A stretch of DNA of 57,045 bases from Cellulosimicrobium funkei (GCF_001019615.1 NZ_JNBQ01000024.1:1-57045), one strand, 5' to 3'; shown: positions 43,018 to 51,928, counted from the stretch's first letter. Notes: generated by a model not told the origin, from the letters alone. A program made the numbers and translations.

Positions 43018-43638
43018 TCAGGCCGTCGACGCGCGCCGCAGCGCGACCAGCTCGCCGATGAGCTGGAGGAGGTCGTCGACGTCGTCGCCCGGGCGCGGGC
43101 CGCGGAAGACGAGGTCCTCGCCCGCGGCGTCGTCGGCCTCGGATGCGCCACCGGTGACGCGCCCGAGCACGTCGCTGCTCAGCGCGGCGTGCGCGTAGAG
43201 CCCGTCGCTGAGCAGGACGATCGCGTTCGCGACGACGGGGTCGCCGACCTCGTCGAGGACGGCGCGGGTCCAGGCGTCGTGCGCGCCGTCGAGCGCGGCG
43301 CGGGCGCGCGGGTATGACCCCTGGGCGAGCCGGGAGACGGCGAGGTAGACGAGCTCGAACTCGGTGTCGACGAGCGTCGAGGTGCGGATGAGGTAGTCGA
43401 CGGCGCCCGCGGGCGCGGCACGCATCGTCTCGACGTCGGCGGCGGTCAGCTCGCGCAGGTGCTCGGTGAGGCCGTCGGCGAGTGCGTCCTTGGACCCGAA
43501 GTGGTAGAGCAGCCCGCCCTTGGAGACGCCGGCACGCTCGGCGACGGCCTCGAGCGTGGCGGCGCGCTCACCCTGCTCGACGAGGAGGGACGCGAACGCG
43601 CGCAGGACCTTGGCGCGGGCAGCAGGGGGCGGCGGCAT
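43018..43638 (-). CDS. TetR-family transcriptional regulator
   Basis: The 206-residue repressor has an N-terminal helix-turn-helix (VLRAFASLLVEQGERAATLE, VAERAGVSKGGLLYHFGSKD) and a helical ligand domain from residue 55 on. It diverges from an MFS efflux gene; the dyad ACCGTC-TG-GACGGT at 43783-43796 in the 220-base gap is its likely operator. It probably represses the pump until a cationic drug or similar compound binds. Confidence 0.93.
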   Translation of the reverse strand: MPPPPAARAKVLRAFASLLVEQGERAATLEAVAERAGVSKGGLLYHFGSKDALADGLTEHLRELTAADVETMRAAPAGAVDYLIRTSTLVDTEFELVYLAVSRLAQGSYPRARAALDGAHDAWTRAVLDEVGDPVVANAIVLLSDGLYAHAALSSDVLGRVTGGASEADDAAGEDLVFRGPRPGDDVDDLLQLIGELVALRRASTA

Positions 43639-43782
43639 GGTTCCGAGGGTAGTGGGAGAGCGTGTTGTGGCTGGCCGTCCGACCGGGGGCGGTGCCGCAG
43701 GCGACGGCCGACAGGGGAGAGGCGGCGGTGCGCAGCGTCACATCGTGCTCGGGATGACGGCGAGGCTTGAGATCGTTACTGT

Positions 43783-43796
43783 ACCGTCTGGACGGT
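43783..43796. promoter_or_regulatory. Candidate TetR operator
   Basis: ACCGTC (43783-43788) and GACGGT (43791-43796) form a perfect dyad with a two-base centre, 63 bases before the MFS start and about 145 bases before the divergent TetR gene. Confidence 0.68.
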
Positions 43797-43858
43797 TTGG
43801 AAGTTCGGCGCCACCGCGCCGCCCCGACCGCCCGCAGAACGTGGAAGGACCTCTCGCC

Positions 43859-45427
43859 GTGACGACCCCCGTGACGACGACCTCGACGGCCGGCCGGACC
43901 GCGCCCGGCCAGCACGCGCCCGCGACGCGCGGACCCGCGCGCGGCGCCGCCGGTCGCTGGTTCGCGCTCGCCGTGCTCATGCTCCCGGTGCTGCTCGTGT
44001 CGATCGACAACACCGTGCTGAGCTTCGCGCTGCCCCAGATCTCCGAGTCGCTCCGCCCCAGCGGGACGCAGCTCCTGTGGATCATCGACATCTACCCGCT
44101 CGTGCTCGCCGGCCTGCTCGTGCCGATGGGCTCGTTCGCCGACCGCGTCGGCCGTCGTCGGCTGCTCCTCGTCGGCGCCGTCGGCTTCGCCGCCGTGTCG
44201 GTCGTCGCCGCCTACGCGCCCACGGCGGGCGCGCTCGTCGCGTCCCGCGCCGCGCTCGGCTTCTTCGGCGCGATGCTCATGCCGTCGACGCTCTCCATCC
44301 TGCGCAACGTCTTCGTCGACCGCGAGGAGCGACGCCTGGCCATCGCGATCTGGGCGGCCGGGTTCGCCGCCGGGTCCGCGCTCGGCCCGATCGTCGGCGG
44401 GTTCCTGCTCGAGCACTTCTGGTGGGGCTCGGTCTTCCTCCTCGCCGTCCCCGTGCTCGTGCTGCTGCTCGCGCTCGCGCCGTTCTTCGTGCCCGAGTCG
44501 CGCGACCCCGCCCCGGGCCGCATCGACGTTCTGTCGATCGTGCTCGTCATGGCGACCATGACCCCCGTCGTGTACGGCATCAAGATGCTCGCCAAGTCCG
44601 GGGTGAGCACGCTCGCCGTGGGGAGCGTCGTCGTCGGGCTGGCCGCCGGGGCGCTGTTCGTGCGCCGCCAGCTCCGCCGGCCCGACCCGATGATCGACGT
44701 GCGCCTGTTCACCCACGGCGCGTTCAGCGGTGCCGTGCTCGTCAACCTGCTGTCCGTGTTCTCGCTCGTCGGGTTCCTGTTCTTCGTGTCCCAGGACGTG
44801 CAGCTCGTGCTCGGGCTCACGCCGATGCAGGCGGGCGTCGCGCTCCTTCCCGGCCTGATCGTCATGATCGTGGCGGGTCTGGGCGTCGTGCGGGTCGTGC
44901 GCCGCGTGCGCCCGGCGCACGTCGTCGCCGTCGCGCTGCTGTTCTCCGCGACGGGGTACGCGATCGTCGCCGCGGGCGCGGGGGAGAGCACCCTTCTGCT
45001 GCTGGTCGTGGCGTTCGTCGTGCTGTCGCTCGGCGTCGGCGCGGCCGAGACCGTGTCCAACGACCTCATCGTGTCGTCCGTCCCCGCCGCCAAGGCGGGC
45101 GCGGCGTCCGCGATCTCCGAGACCGCGTACGAGGTGGGGGCCGTGCTCGGCACGGCCGTCCTCGGGAGCATTCTCACGGCGTCGTACCACGCGAACGTCG
45201 TCGTCCCGGCGGGCGTCCCCGCGGCCGACGCCGTCGCCGCGGCCGAGACGCTCGGCGGTGCCACCCAGGTCGCGTCCACCCTGCCCGCGGGACAGGCGCA
45301 GGCGCTGCTCGACTCCGCGCACGCCGCGTTCGGCAGCGGCGTGGGCACGACGTCGCTCATCGGCGTGGTGCTCATGCTCGTCGCCGCGGGCGTGGCGCTC
45401 GTCACGCTGCGGAACGCGAAGTCCTGA
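43859..45427 (+). CDS. MFS transporter, 14-TM DHA2 (SmvA/QacA-like)
   Basis: GTG43859 follows GGAAGGA by about ten bases and gives 522 residues. About 14 membrane helices are visible, with VSIDNTVLSFALPQIS in helix 1 and SFADRVGRRRLLLVGAVGFA (motif A) between helices 2 and 3. The IDNTVLSFALP form is typical of the SmvA/QacA branch that exports quaternary ammonium and other cationic biocides; specificity is inferred only. Expression is likely controlled by the divergent TetR at 43018-43638. Confidence 0.94.
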   Translation: MTTPVTTTSTAGRTAPGQHAPATRGPARGAAGRWFALAVLMLPVLLVSIDNTVLSFALPQISESLRPSGTQLLWIIDIYPLVLAGLLVPMGSFADRVGRRRLLLVGAVGFAAVSVVAAYAPTAGALVASRAALGFFGAMLMPSTLSILRNVFVDREERRLAIAIWAAGFAAGSALGPIVGGFLLEHFWWGSVFLLAVPVLVLLLALAPFFVPESRDPAPGRIDVLSIVLVMATMTPVVYGIKMLAKSGVSTLAVGSVVVGLAAGALFVRRQLRRPDPMIDVRLFTHGAFSGAVLVNLLSVFSLVGFLFFVSQDVQLVLGLTPMQAGVALLPGLIVMIVAGLGVVRVVRRVRPAHVVAVALLFSATGYAIVAAGAGESTLLLLVVAFVVLSLGVGAAETVSNDLIVSSVPAAKAGAASAISETAYEVGAVLGTAVLGSILTASYHANVVVPAGVPAADAVAAAETLGGATQVASTLPAGQAQALLDSAHAAFGSGVGTTSLIGVVLMLVAAGVALVTLRNAKS

Positions 45428-45442
45428 CGACGCGCCGTCCCA

Positions 45443-45474
45443 CGCGCCCCGCCGCACCCTCGCGGCGGGGCGCG
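45443..45474. terminator. Terminator hairpin after the MFS gene
   Basis: A perfect 13-bp stem (45443-45455 with 45462-45474) with loop ACCCTC starts 15 bases after the MFS stop and precedes the metallophosphoesterase gene by about 50 bases. No T run follows. Confidence 0.75.
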
Positions 45475-45524
45475 CGGCGCTCGCGGTTGGCGGCGAGAGC
45501 CGCGATCCGGGAGGCTGGGCGGTG

Positions 45525-47381
45525 ATGAGCCGTCCGCACCGCACCCCGCCCCGCTGGGTCCGCTGGACCCTCGCCCTCCTGCTCGCTCTCGTGCCGTGCG
45601 TCGTGTGGGGGGTCACGACCGCGACCGCCGAGCGCAGCCTCGGCCCCCATGAGGCGCTCTACGAGGTCACGACGAACGGCCTCGTCACCGTCGACCTCGG
45701 CCCGCTGGGGACGATCCAGATCGACTCCCCGCTGCCGCTCGGCCTCGGCGCCGACGTCACGGTGGAGGAGATCCCTGCGGACCTCACCGCGGTCGGGCAG
45801 GCCGACACGCTCGAGGGCCTGTCGCAGGACCTCGAGGACTACCTGCGCTTCTTCGGCGGCCCGCAGGAGACCATCGGCTCCGTCGCGCGGGCCCTCGTCG
45901 TCGACGCGCTGCGCCGGACGGGGTTCGCGATCCTCGTCGTCGGGGCCGTCGGCGCCGGGCTCTACCTGCTGCTCGGCCCGCCGCGCCGCCGCGAGCTCAC
46001 CGAGCGCGTCGCGCCGCGGACGTACGAGATCACGGCAGGCGTCGTGCTCGTCTCCCTCGTCGGCGTCTCGCTCGTCGCGAGCGACCCCGGCACGACGACC
46101 GGCCCGTCCCAGCGCGCGTCCGCCGTCTTCGACGGGACCCCGCTCGAGGGTGCGCGCATCACCGGCCGGCTGGCGGGCGTCGTCGACACCTACGGCGCGA
46201 TGCTCATCGACCTCTACCGCGAGAACGAGGACTTCTACGCACGCGCGGACGCCAACCTCGTCGCCGCGTGGGACCGGCGCGACCGCATCCAGCGACTCAC
46301 CGCGCCGCTGGCCGCGGCCACCACGACGTCCGACGACGAGCCCTCGCCCGACGACCCGACGTCGCCCGACGCGACCACCACGACGGGGGACGAGGACGGT
46401 GCGCCCGACGCCCCGCCGTCGGGCACCGGTGACGAGGACGCGGGCGGGGACGTCTCCGGCGCGGAGGGGTCGGCCGACGCCGAGGCGATGGAGGAGCCCG
46501 CCCCGGAGCCCGCGGCCGAGGTGGACCTCGTCACGCTCCTCGTCGTGAGCGACCTGCACTGCAACACGGGCATGACGCCGCTCATCCGGACCGCGGCCGA
46601 GCGCTCCGGGGCGTCGATCGTGCTCAACGCCGGGGACACGACGATGAACGGCACGGCGGTCGAGTCGTTCTGCGTCGACTCGTTCGCGTCCGCGGTGCCG
46701 AAGGGCGCGACCATGGTCGTCTCCGACGGCAACCACGACAGCGTCGAGACCTCGGCGCAGGAGCGCGCCAACGGCCAGACCGTGCTGGACGGGAAGGTCG
46801 TCGAGATAGAGGGGATCCGCATCCTCGGCGACCGCGACCCGCTCGAGACGCGCCTCGGCCTGGGCAGCCAGCCGCCCCGCGAGGAGACCCCCGAGGAGTA
46901 CGCGGCCCGGCTCACCGAGGTCGCGTGCGCCGAGCAGGAGGACGGCGACGGGATCGACCTCCTCCTCATCCACACCCCGCGCATGGGGAACGAGGCCCTC
47001 GACTCCGGCTGCGTGCCGAACCAGATCTCCGGCCACATGCACACCCGGTCCGGCCCGGAGCGGATGGGCGGCGGCGTCCGGTACGTGAGCGGCAGCACGG
47101 CGGGGGCGGTCAAGGACCAGCTCCGCATCGGCCCGCTCAAGGGCACCGCCGAGATGACGGTGCTGCGCTTCGACCCCGAGCGGCGCCGCATCGTCGACTG
47201 GCAGCTCGTGCAGATCGGGACCGACGAGTCCGCGAAGGTCTGGCCGCGCATCGCCTGGCCCACGCCGTCGGGCGTGCCGGTGGTCGAGGAGCCGGCCGGT
47301 GACGGCAGCGAGGAGGGCGTCGAGGGCGGGGAGGTCCCGGCCGACGAGCCCACCGACGACGTGCCCGCCACCGAGGGCTGA
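45525..47381 (+). CDS. Membrane-anchored metallophosphoesterase
   Basis: ATG45525 gives 618 residues. Membrane helices are seen near residues 15-35, about 130-150 and about 170-190, so the C-terminal enzyme is likely outside. After an acidic Asp/Thr/Gly/Pro linker, the calcineurin-like motifs appear in order: VVSDLHCN (DxH), NAGDTTMNG (GD), SDGNHDS (GNHD), HTPR and SGHMHTR (GHxH). The protein ends in an acidic Pro/Glu tail. It should hydrolyse a phosphoester at the cell surface. The substrate is unknown. Confidence 0.92.
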   Translation: MSRPHRTPPRWVRWTLALLLALVPCVVWGVTTATAERSLGPHEALYEVTTNGLVTVDLGPLGTIQIDSPLPLGLGADVTVEEIPADLTAVGQADTLEGLSQDLEDYLRFFGGPQETIGSVARALVVDALRRTGFAILVVGAVGAGLYLLLGPPRRRELTERVAPRTYEITAGVVLVSLVGVSLVASDPGTTTGPSQRASAVFDGTPLEGARITGRLAGVVDTYGAMLIDLYRENEDFYARADANLVAAWDRRDRIQRLTAPLAAATTTSDDEPSPDDPTSPDATTTTGDEDGAPDAPPSGTGDEDAGGDVSGAEGSADAEAMEEPAPEPAAEVDLVTLLVVSDLHCNTGMTPLIRTAAERSGASIVLNAGDTTMNGTAVESFCVDSFASAVPKGATMVVSDGNHDSVETSAQERANGQTVLDGKVVEIEGIRILGDRDPLETRLGLGSQPPREETPEEYAARLTEVACAEQEDGDGIDLLLIHTPRMGNEALDSGCVPNQISGHMHTRSGPERMGGGVRYVSGSTAGAVKDQLRIGPLKGTAEMTVLRFDPERRRIVDWQLVQIGTDESAKVWPRIAWPTPSGVPVVEEPAGDGSEEGVEGGEVPADEPTDDVPATEG

Positions 47382-47435
47382 GACGGCGCGCGTCGGTCCT
47401 GGCCGCGCGTCGCCGGACACGGCAGGATGTGCCGT

Positions 47436-48140
47436 ATGAGCAGGTCCACGCGCTGGATCGTCGTGTCGGTGGTCCTCGCGCTCGTCGTGGTGCTCCTCGC
47501 GCCGTTCGTGTACTCGGAGGTGCAGGAGGGCCGGACGCCACCGCCGTTGGGCCTGCAGTCGCCGGGGGAGGAGACGGCTTCCGCGGCGCCCGCCGAGCCG
47601 GGGCCGTTCGACGTCGACGGCGAGTGGGTCGTCGGGCCGGGGTCCGAGGCGGGCTTCCGCGCCGACGTCCTCGAGGTGCCGGCCGACGAGGCTGTGCTCC
47701 TGGGCGTCACCTCGGACGTCACCGGGACGTTCCGCGTGCGGTCGGGCTCGTTGGAGACCGCGACCGTGACGGTCGAGACGACGACGCTCCGGACCGGGTC
47801 CGCCGTGGCGGACCGCCAGCTCCAGCAGGCCCTCGAGACCGACCTCTACCCGACCACGCTCTTCTCGCTCACGTCGCCGCTCGACGTGAGCGAGCTCTCG
47901 TCCACGACGGCACCGGTGCGCCTCGAGGCATCGGGTGCGCTGACGATCCGCGACGAGACCGAGGCCGTGACGGTGGCGCTCGAGGCGCAGCGCTCCGGCG
48001 ACGGGGTGCTCGCGACCGGCGCGATCGGCGTGCGCTTCTCCGACTTCGGCATCGCGGTGCCGCCCGTCGCGCCGGTCCAGGTGCGCGACGAGGGCACGGT
48101 CGAGGTGCGGCTCCAGCTCGTCCGGCCCGCGAGCCCCTGA
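47436..48140 (+). CDS. Membrane-anchored YceI-family protein
   Basis: The 234-residue protein begins with one membrane helix (WIVVSVVLALVVVLLAPFVY) and a short linker, then a YceI lipocalin-like barrel. GEWVVGPGSEAGFRADVLEV matches the barrel start, RQLQQALETDLYPTTLFSLT the conserved DLYP block, and GVRFSDFGIAVP the closing strand. YceI proteins bind polyisoprenoid-type lipids. ATG47436 is chosen over an ATG three codons upstream. It is 36 bases before mntR and could share its transcript. Confidence 0.9.
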   Translation: MSRSTRWIVVSVVLALVVVLLAPFVYSEVQEGRTPPPLGLQSPGEETASAAPAEPGPFDVDGEWVVGPGSEAGFRADVLEVPADEAVLLGVTSDVTGTFRVRSGSLETATVTVETTTLRTGSAVADRQLQQALETDLYPTTLFSLTSPLDVSELSSTTAPVRLEASGALTIRDETEAVTVALEAQRSGDGVLATGAIGVRFSDFGIAVPPVAPVQVRDEGTVEVRLQLVRPASP

Positions 48141-48175
48141 GAGTCGCGCCCGGCCCTGTGACCTAGGGTGGTCGG

Positions 48176-48910
48176 GTGGACCACCCGACCGACCTGACGC
48201 CCGTCGCCCAGGACTACCTCAAGGTCGTCTGGGCCGCCCAGGAGTGGTCGGACGAGAGGGTGACGACCAAGCTCCTCGCCGAGCGCATCGGTGTCGGCGC
48301 CTCCACGGTCTCGGAGACCGTGCGCCGCCTCAGCGCCCAGGGTCTGCTCGAGCACGCGCCCTACGGGGCGATCACGCTCACCGAGCGCGGGCGCAGCCTC
48401 GCGCTCGCCATGGTGCGACGCCACCGGCTCCTCGAGACCTACCTCGTGTCCGAGCTCGGCTACGGCTGGGACGAGGTGCACGACGAGGCCGAGGTGCTCG
48501 AGCACGCCGTCTCCGACCTGCTCATGGAGCGGATCGACGCGCGCCTCGGGCACCCGACGCGCGACCCGCACGGCGACCCGATCCCCGGTGCGGACGGGAG
48601 CGTCGTGCGTCCCCCCGCGGTGCCCCTCGCGGACCTCGTCGTCGGAGACCGGGGGACCGTGGCGCGGATCTCCGACGCCGACCCGGACGTCCTGCGCTAC
48701 CTCGCCGAGATCGGGGTCGGCCTGGACACCGGCGTCGAGGTGCGCGAGCGCCGCGAGTACGCCGGCATCCTCTCCGTCGTCTGGTCGCCGCCCGACGCTG
48801 CCGGGGCGGACGGCGGTCCCGACACCGCGCGCCCGACGCCGCCCGCGCAGCTCGGCCTGCGCGCCGCGGACCACGTGTGGGTCGTGCGCGCGGAGCCGGT
48901 CTCCGCCTAG
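48176..48910 (+). CDS. mntR: Manganese-responsive DtxR-family regulator (MntR/SirR-like)
   Basis: The 244-residue regulator is laid out as winged helix (VAQDYLKVVWAAQEWSDERV, IGVGASTVSETVRRL), dimerisation/metal domain and C-terminal FeoA/SH3-like domain. It closely resembles mycobacterial Rv2788 from memory. The metal site has Glu in DEAEVLEHAVSD where DtxR/IdeR have Cys102, the MntR pattern, so it probably senses manganese. IdeR for the iron box at 15574 must be encoded elsewhere. No Mn transporter gene is in the window. The GTG48176 start has AGGGTGG upstream. Confidence 0.92.
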   Translation: MDHPTDLTPVAQDYLKVVWAAQEWSDERVTTKLLAERIGVGASTVSETVRRLSAQGLLEHAPYGAITLTERGRSLALAMVRRHRLLETYLVSELGYGWDEVHDEAEVLEHAVSDLLMERIDARLGHPTRDPHGDPIPGADGSVVRPPAVPLADLVVGDRGTVARISDADPDVLRYLAEIGVGLDTGVEVRERREYAGILSVVWSPPDAAGADGGPDTARPTPPAQLGLRAADHVWVVRAEPVSA

Positions 48911-49036
48911 ACTGGCCGCCTACCCCTGTTCTCTCGTCGCCGACGTCGTCGACACCCCTCGAATCGATTCGATCGTTGTTTCGGTCCGAGGTCTCTACCG
49001 CCGCCCTGCCCACGACGCCCGACGCCCGAGGACACC

Positions 49037-50347
49037 ATGACCGACAGCACCGCCACGCCCGCGCCCGCCGCGGACGCACCCCCCACGGGCACGCACCCCG
49101 CGAGCGCCGGGCGCCTGCGTGGGGCCGGCCCTGCGCTCCTCGCGCTCGCCATGGGCGGCTTCACGATCGGCACGACCGAGTTCGCGACGATGGGCCTGCT
49201 GTCCGACATCGCGACCGACCTGGACGTCTCGATCCCCACCGCGGGTCACGCCATCACGGCCTACGCCGTCGGCGTCGTCGTCGGGGCGCCGCTGCTCACC
49301 GTCGTCGCGGCACGCTTGCCCCGCAAGACGCTGCTCGTCGCCCTCATGGCGTTCTACACGCTCGGGAACCTCTTCTCCGCGACCGCGGGGAGCATCGAGA
49401 CGCTCGTCGCCGGGCGGTTCCTCGCGGGGCTGCCGCACGGCGCGTTCTTCGGCGTCGGGGCCGCGGTCGGCGCAGCCGTCGCCGGCCCCGGACGCCGCGG
49501 GCGCGCCGTCGCGACGATGATGGCCGGGCTGACCATCGCGAACGTCGTCGGCGTCCCGCTCTCGACCTTCGCCGGGCAGCAGCTCGGCTGGCGCGCCGCG
49601 TTCGTCGTGGTCGGCGCGCTCGGCCTCGTCACGCTCGCCGCCCTGTGGTGGCTCGTCCCGGCGGGCGCCGGGAACGAGGACTCGAGCGTGCGCCGCGAGC
49701 TCGGCGCGCTGCGCAACGGGCCCTTGTGGCTCGGGTTCGTCGGGGCCGCGGTCGGGTTCGGCGGCATGTTCGCCGTCTACTCCTACGTCGAGCCGACCAT
49801 CACGCGCGTCACCGGCCTGTCGTCCGCCGCCGTGCCGCTCGTCCTGGCGATCTTCGGCGTCGGCATGACCGCCGGCACGGTCCTCGGCGGCCGGCTCGCC
49901 GACCGCTCCGTCATGCGCACCGTCTACCTCGGGTTCGGCTCCACCGGCGTGACGCTCGCGCTGTTCGCCCTCACCGGCCACCACCCCGTCCCCGCGGTGC
50001 TCTCGCTCTTCCTGCTCGGCGTGACCTCCCAGGTCCTCGGCCTCTCGCTCCAGACACGCCTCATGGACCTGTCGCCCGCCGCGCCCTCGCTCGGCGCGGC
50101 GCTGTGCCACTCCGCGCTCAACGTCGGCAACGCGAACGGGGCGTTCCTCGGCGGCCTCGTCATCGCCGCCGGCTGGGGCTACCTCGCCCCTGCCTGGACC
50201 GGCGTCGTCCTCACCGCCGCCGGCCTCGCGATCATCCTCCTCGTCGGCCGCCGCCCCGCCGGCGTCACCACCGCCACGCTGCCCGACGTCGACACCCGCC
50301 CCGACGACGCCCGCTCGTCGGCCGAGCCCTCCGCCCTGCCGAGGTAG
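49037..50347 (+). CDS. MFS transporter, 12-TM DHA1 (AraJ/PbuE-like)
   Basis: The 436-residue carrier has a disordered Ala/Pro N-terminus, then 12 membrane helices beginning LLALAMGGFTIGTTEFATMG (the GTTEF motif of the DHA1 AraJ/YdhP group). AARLPRKTLLVALM sits between helices 2 and 3. It probably exports sugars, nucleosides or drugs. A palindrome CGAATCGATTCG lies upstream at 48960-48971. Its last codons and TAG stop fall inside the terminal repeat of the dispersed element (50338 onward), giving the tail LPR. Confidence 0.93.
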   Translation: MTDSTATPAPAADAPPTGTHPASAGRLRGAGPALLALAMGGFTIGTTEFATMGLLSDIATDLDVSIPTAGHAITAYAVGVVVGAPLLTVVAARLPRKTLLVALMAFYTLGNLFSATAGSIETLVAGRFLAGLPHGAFFGVGAAVGAAVAGPGRRGRAVATMMAGLTIANVVGVPLSTFAGQQLGWRAAFVVVGALGLVTLAALWWLVPAGAGNEDSSVRRELGALRNGPLWLGFVGAAVGFGGMFAVYSYVEPTITRVTGLSSAAVPLVLAIFGVGMTAGTVLGGRLADRSVMRTVYLGFGSTGVTLALFALTGHHPVPAVLSLFLLGVTSQVLGLSLQTRLMDLSPAAPSLGAALCHSALNVGNANGAFLGGLVIAAGWGYLAPAWTGVVLTAAGLAIILLVGRRPAGVTTATLPDVDTRPDDARSSAEPSALPR

Positions 50348-50574
50348 ATCTCCGGTCACGCGAGAGAGCGTGCCACGACTGCCCGCGACATGACCATACG
50401 GCCCGCTCGAGGCGTGGAGCAGACGCCGCGGGCAGTCGCCCGGGCGAGCACCGACCAGGGTGAGACGACGTCGGGCGGACCCAGGGCGACCACACGCCGT
50501 CGAGCAGGGTGACCACGGCTCTACCTCGCGCAAACCACGGCTCTCCCTCGCGCAACCACGGCTCTCCCTCGGCG
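50338..50574. repeat. Dispersed repeat copy C, without the hairpin
   Basis: This 237-bp block is an inverted relative of copy A (20971-21333). Read on the minus strand it has three 21-22 base units (GAGGGAG or GAGGTAG followed by AGCCGTGGT), then GCTCGACGGCGTGTGG, then ACGTCGTCTC, as in copy A. Between GTGTGG and ACGTCGTC there are only about 20 bases where copy A has its 93-base hairpin. The right end matches CCGAGGTAG and supplies the stop codon of the MFS gene. The rest of the gap to 50702 shows nothing else beyond a ribosome site for VKOR. Confidence 0.83.
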
Positions 50575-50702
50575 GACCAGTGGCGACGCTTCGGGGTGCT
50601 CCCAGCCGGGATCCAGCGACGCGCGGTAGGTTGTGCCCTGCGCGCACCGCCGTGCGCCCCGTCACGTCCGGCGCGAGCCGGTGACCCACGAGGAGCGTCC
50701 CC

Positions 50703-51359
50703 GTGAGCAAGAGCGCCACCGCCGGTGCGAGCGTGTCCGCCGACCACGACGACGAGCTGCTGGAGTCGTCCGGTCCCCGCCCGATCAGCGCGCGCACGAT
50801 GGGCTGGTTGCTCGTCGTGCTCGGCGCGATCGGTCTCGCCGGCTCGGCGGCGCTGGCGATCGAGAAGTTCCTCAAGCTCGCGGACCCGAACCACGTGCCG
50901 TCGTGCAGCCTCAACGCGCTCCTCGACTGCGGCGACGCGATGGACTCGTGGCAGGGCTCGCTCCTCGGGTTCCCGAACCCGCTGCTCGGCATCGCGGCGT
51001 TCCCGGTCGTCATCACGACGGGCGTCGTGCTGCTCGCGGGCGCGCGCCTGCCGCGCTGGTACTGGCTCGCGCTGCTCGGCGGGACGACCCTCGGCATGGG
51101 CCTGATCGTCTTCCTCATCTGGACGACGATGTACGAGATCTCGGCGATGTGCCCCTACTGCATGGTCGTGTGGTTCGCCATGCTCCCGCTGTTCTGGTAC
51201 CAGGTGGTCCACGCGGTCCAGGAGGGGTACCTGCCCGCGGGTGACGGCGTGCGACGCACGCTCGTGGGCAACCGGCACCTGTTCCTGGCGATCGGCTACG
51301 TCGCGCTCGTCGCGTGGATCCTGCTGGTCAAGGGCCCGATCATCATGACGCTGTTCTGA
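50703..51359 (+). CDS. Vitamin K epoxide reductase (VKOR) family protein
   Basis: GTG50703 with GAGGAG upstream gives 218 residues. Four or five membrane helices carry the VKOR cysteine pairs: SCSLNALLDCGDAMDSWQGS (loop Cys pair) and MYEISAMCPYCMVVWF (active-site CxxC). In actinobacteria VKOR reoxidises DsbA-like proteins with menaquinone to make disulphides in exported proteins. No dsbA-like gene is adjacent. A terminator-like hairpin follows. Confidence 0.94.
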   Translation: MSKSATAGASVSADHDDELLESSGPRPISARTMGWLLVVLGAIGLAGSAALAIEKFLKLADPNHVPSCSLNALLDCGDAMDSWQGSLLGFPNPLLGIAAFPVVITTGVVLLAGARLPRWYWLALLGGTTLGMGLIVFLIWTTMYEISAMCPYCMVVWFAMLPLFWYQVVHAVQEGYLPAGDGVRRTLVGNRHLFLAIGYVALVAWILLVKGPIIMTLF

Positions 51360-51367
51360 CACGCGCT

Positions 51368-51404
51368 GGCGCGCCGCGGCCCCGCGAGGGTCCGGCGGCG
51401 CGCC
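51368..51404. terminator. Terminator hairpin between convergent genes
   Basis: GGCGCGCCGC (51368-51377) pairs with GCGGCGCGCC (51395-51404). It lies nine bases after the VKOR stop and 13 before the end of the convergent YbjQ-like gene. Confidence 0.7.
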
Positions 51405-51416
51405 CCGCGGAGGGCG

Positions 51417-51869
51417 TCAGCGCCAGGCCGGCTGGTCCGGGGCGGCGTCCTGCGGGTAGCCGTGACCGCCCGGCTGCTGGGGTGCGGGGGCGCCTTGCGC
51501 CTGGTGGGCGGACTGCGCCGTCGCGCCGGGCTGCCCCGCCGGGATCGGCGTGACGACGACCGCGGTGCCGTACGCGCACACCTCCGAGAACGACGCCGCG
51601 ATCTCGCCCGTGTCGAAGCGCATGCCGACGACGGCGTTCCCGCCACGACGCTGCGCCTCCTGGACCATGCGGTGCATGACCTCCTGGCGGGACTCGTAGA
51701 CGAGCTTCGTGTACTCGGTCACCTCGCCGCCGCCGATCGAGCGGAACGACGCCACGAAGTTCGCGCCGATGTTCGCGCTGCGCACGGTCATGCCCATCAC
51801 CTCGCCGAGCACCGCGTCGATGCGGTAGCCGGGCACCTCGTTGGTCGTCACGATGATCACGGCGCACAT
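51417..51869 (-). CDS. YbjQ-family (UPF0145/heavy-metal-binding-like) protein
   Basis: The 150-residue protein shows the YbjQ core [50 protein letters not shown] and [14 protein letters not shown] over its first 110 residues, then a Gln/Pro/Ala-rich disordered tail. The family forms pentameric rings of unknown function. ATG51869 or the GTG at 51860 could be the start; most homologues begin near the latter. It diverges from leuS. Confidence 0.9.
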   Translation of the reverse strand: MCAVIIVTTNEVPGYRIDAVLGEVMGMTVRSANIGANFVASFRSIGGGEVTEYTKLVYESRQEVMHRMVQEAQRRGGNAVVGMRFDTGEIAASFSEVCAYGTAVVVTPIPAGQPGATAQSAHQAQGAPAPQQPGGHGYPQDAAPDQPAWR

Positions 51870-51928
51870 CTTCGCACGGGGTGGACGGGCCGCCGTCGGG
51901 CCGCTCTCCGGCCGGTAAACTCGGCCGG

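Noticed and set aside
48960-48971. CGAATCGATTCG palindrome between mntR and the MFS gene.
   Set aside because: It is a simple short palindrome that does not resemble an MntR box, and no second copy was seen; kept only as a note under the MFS gene.
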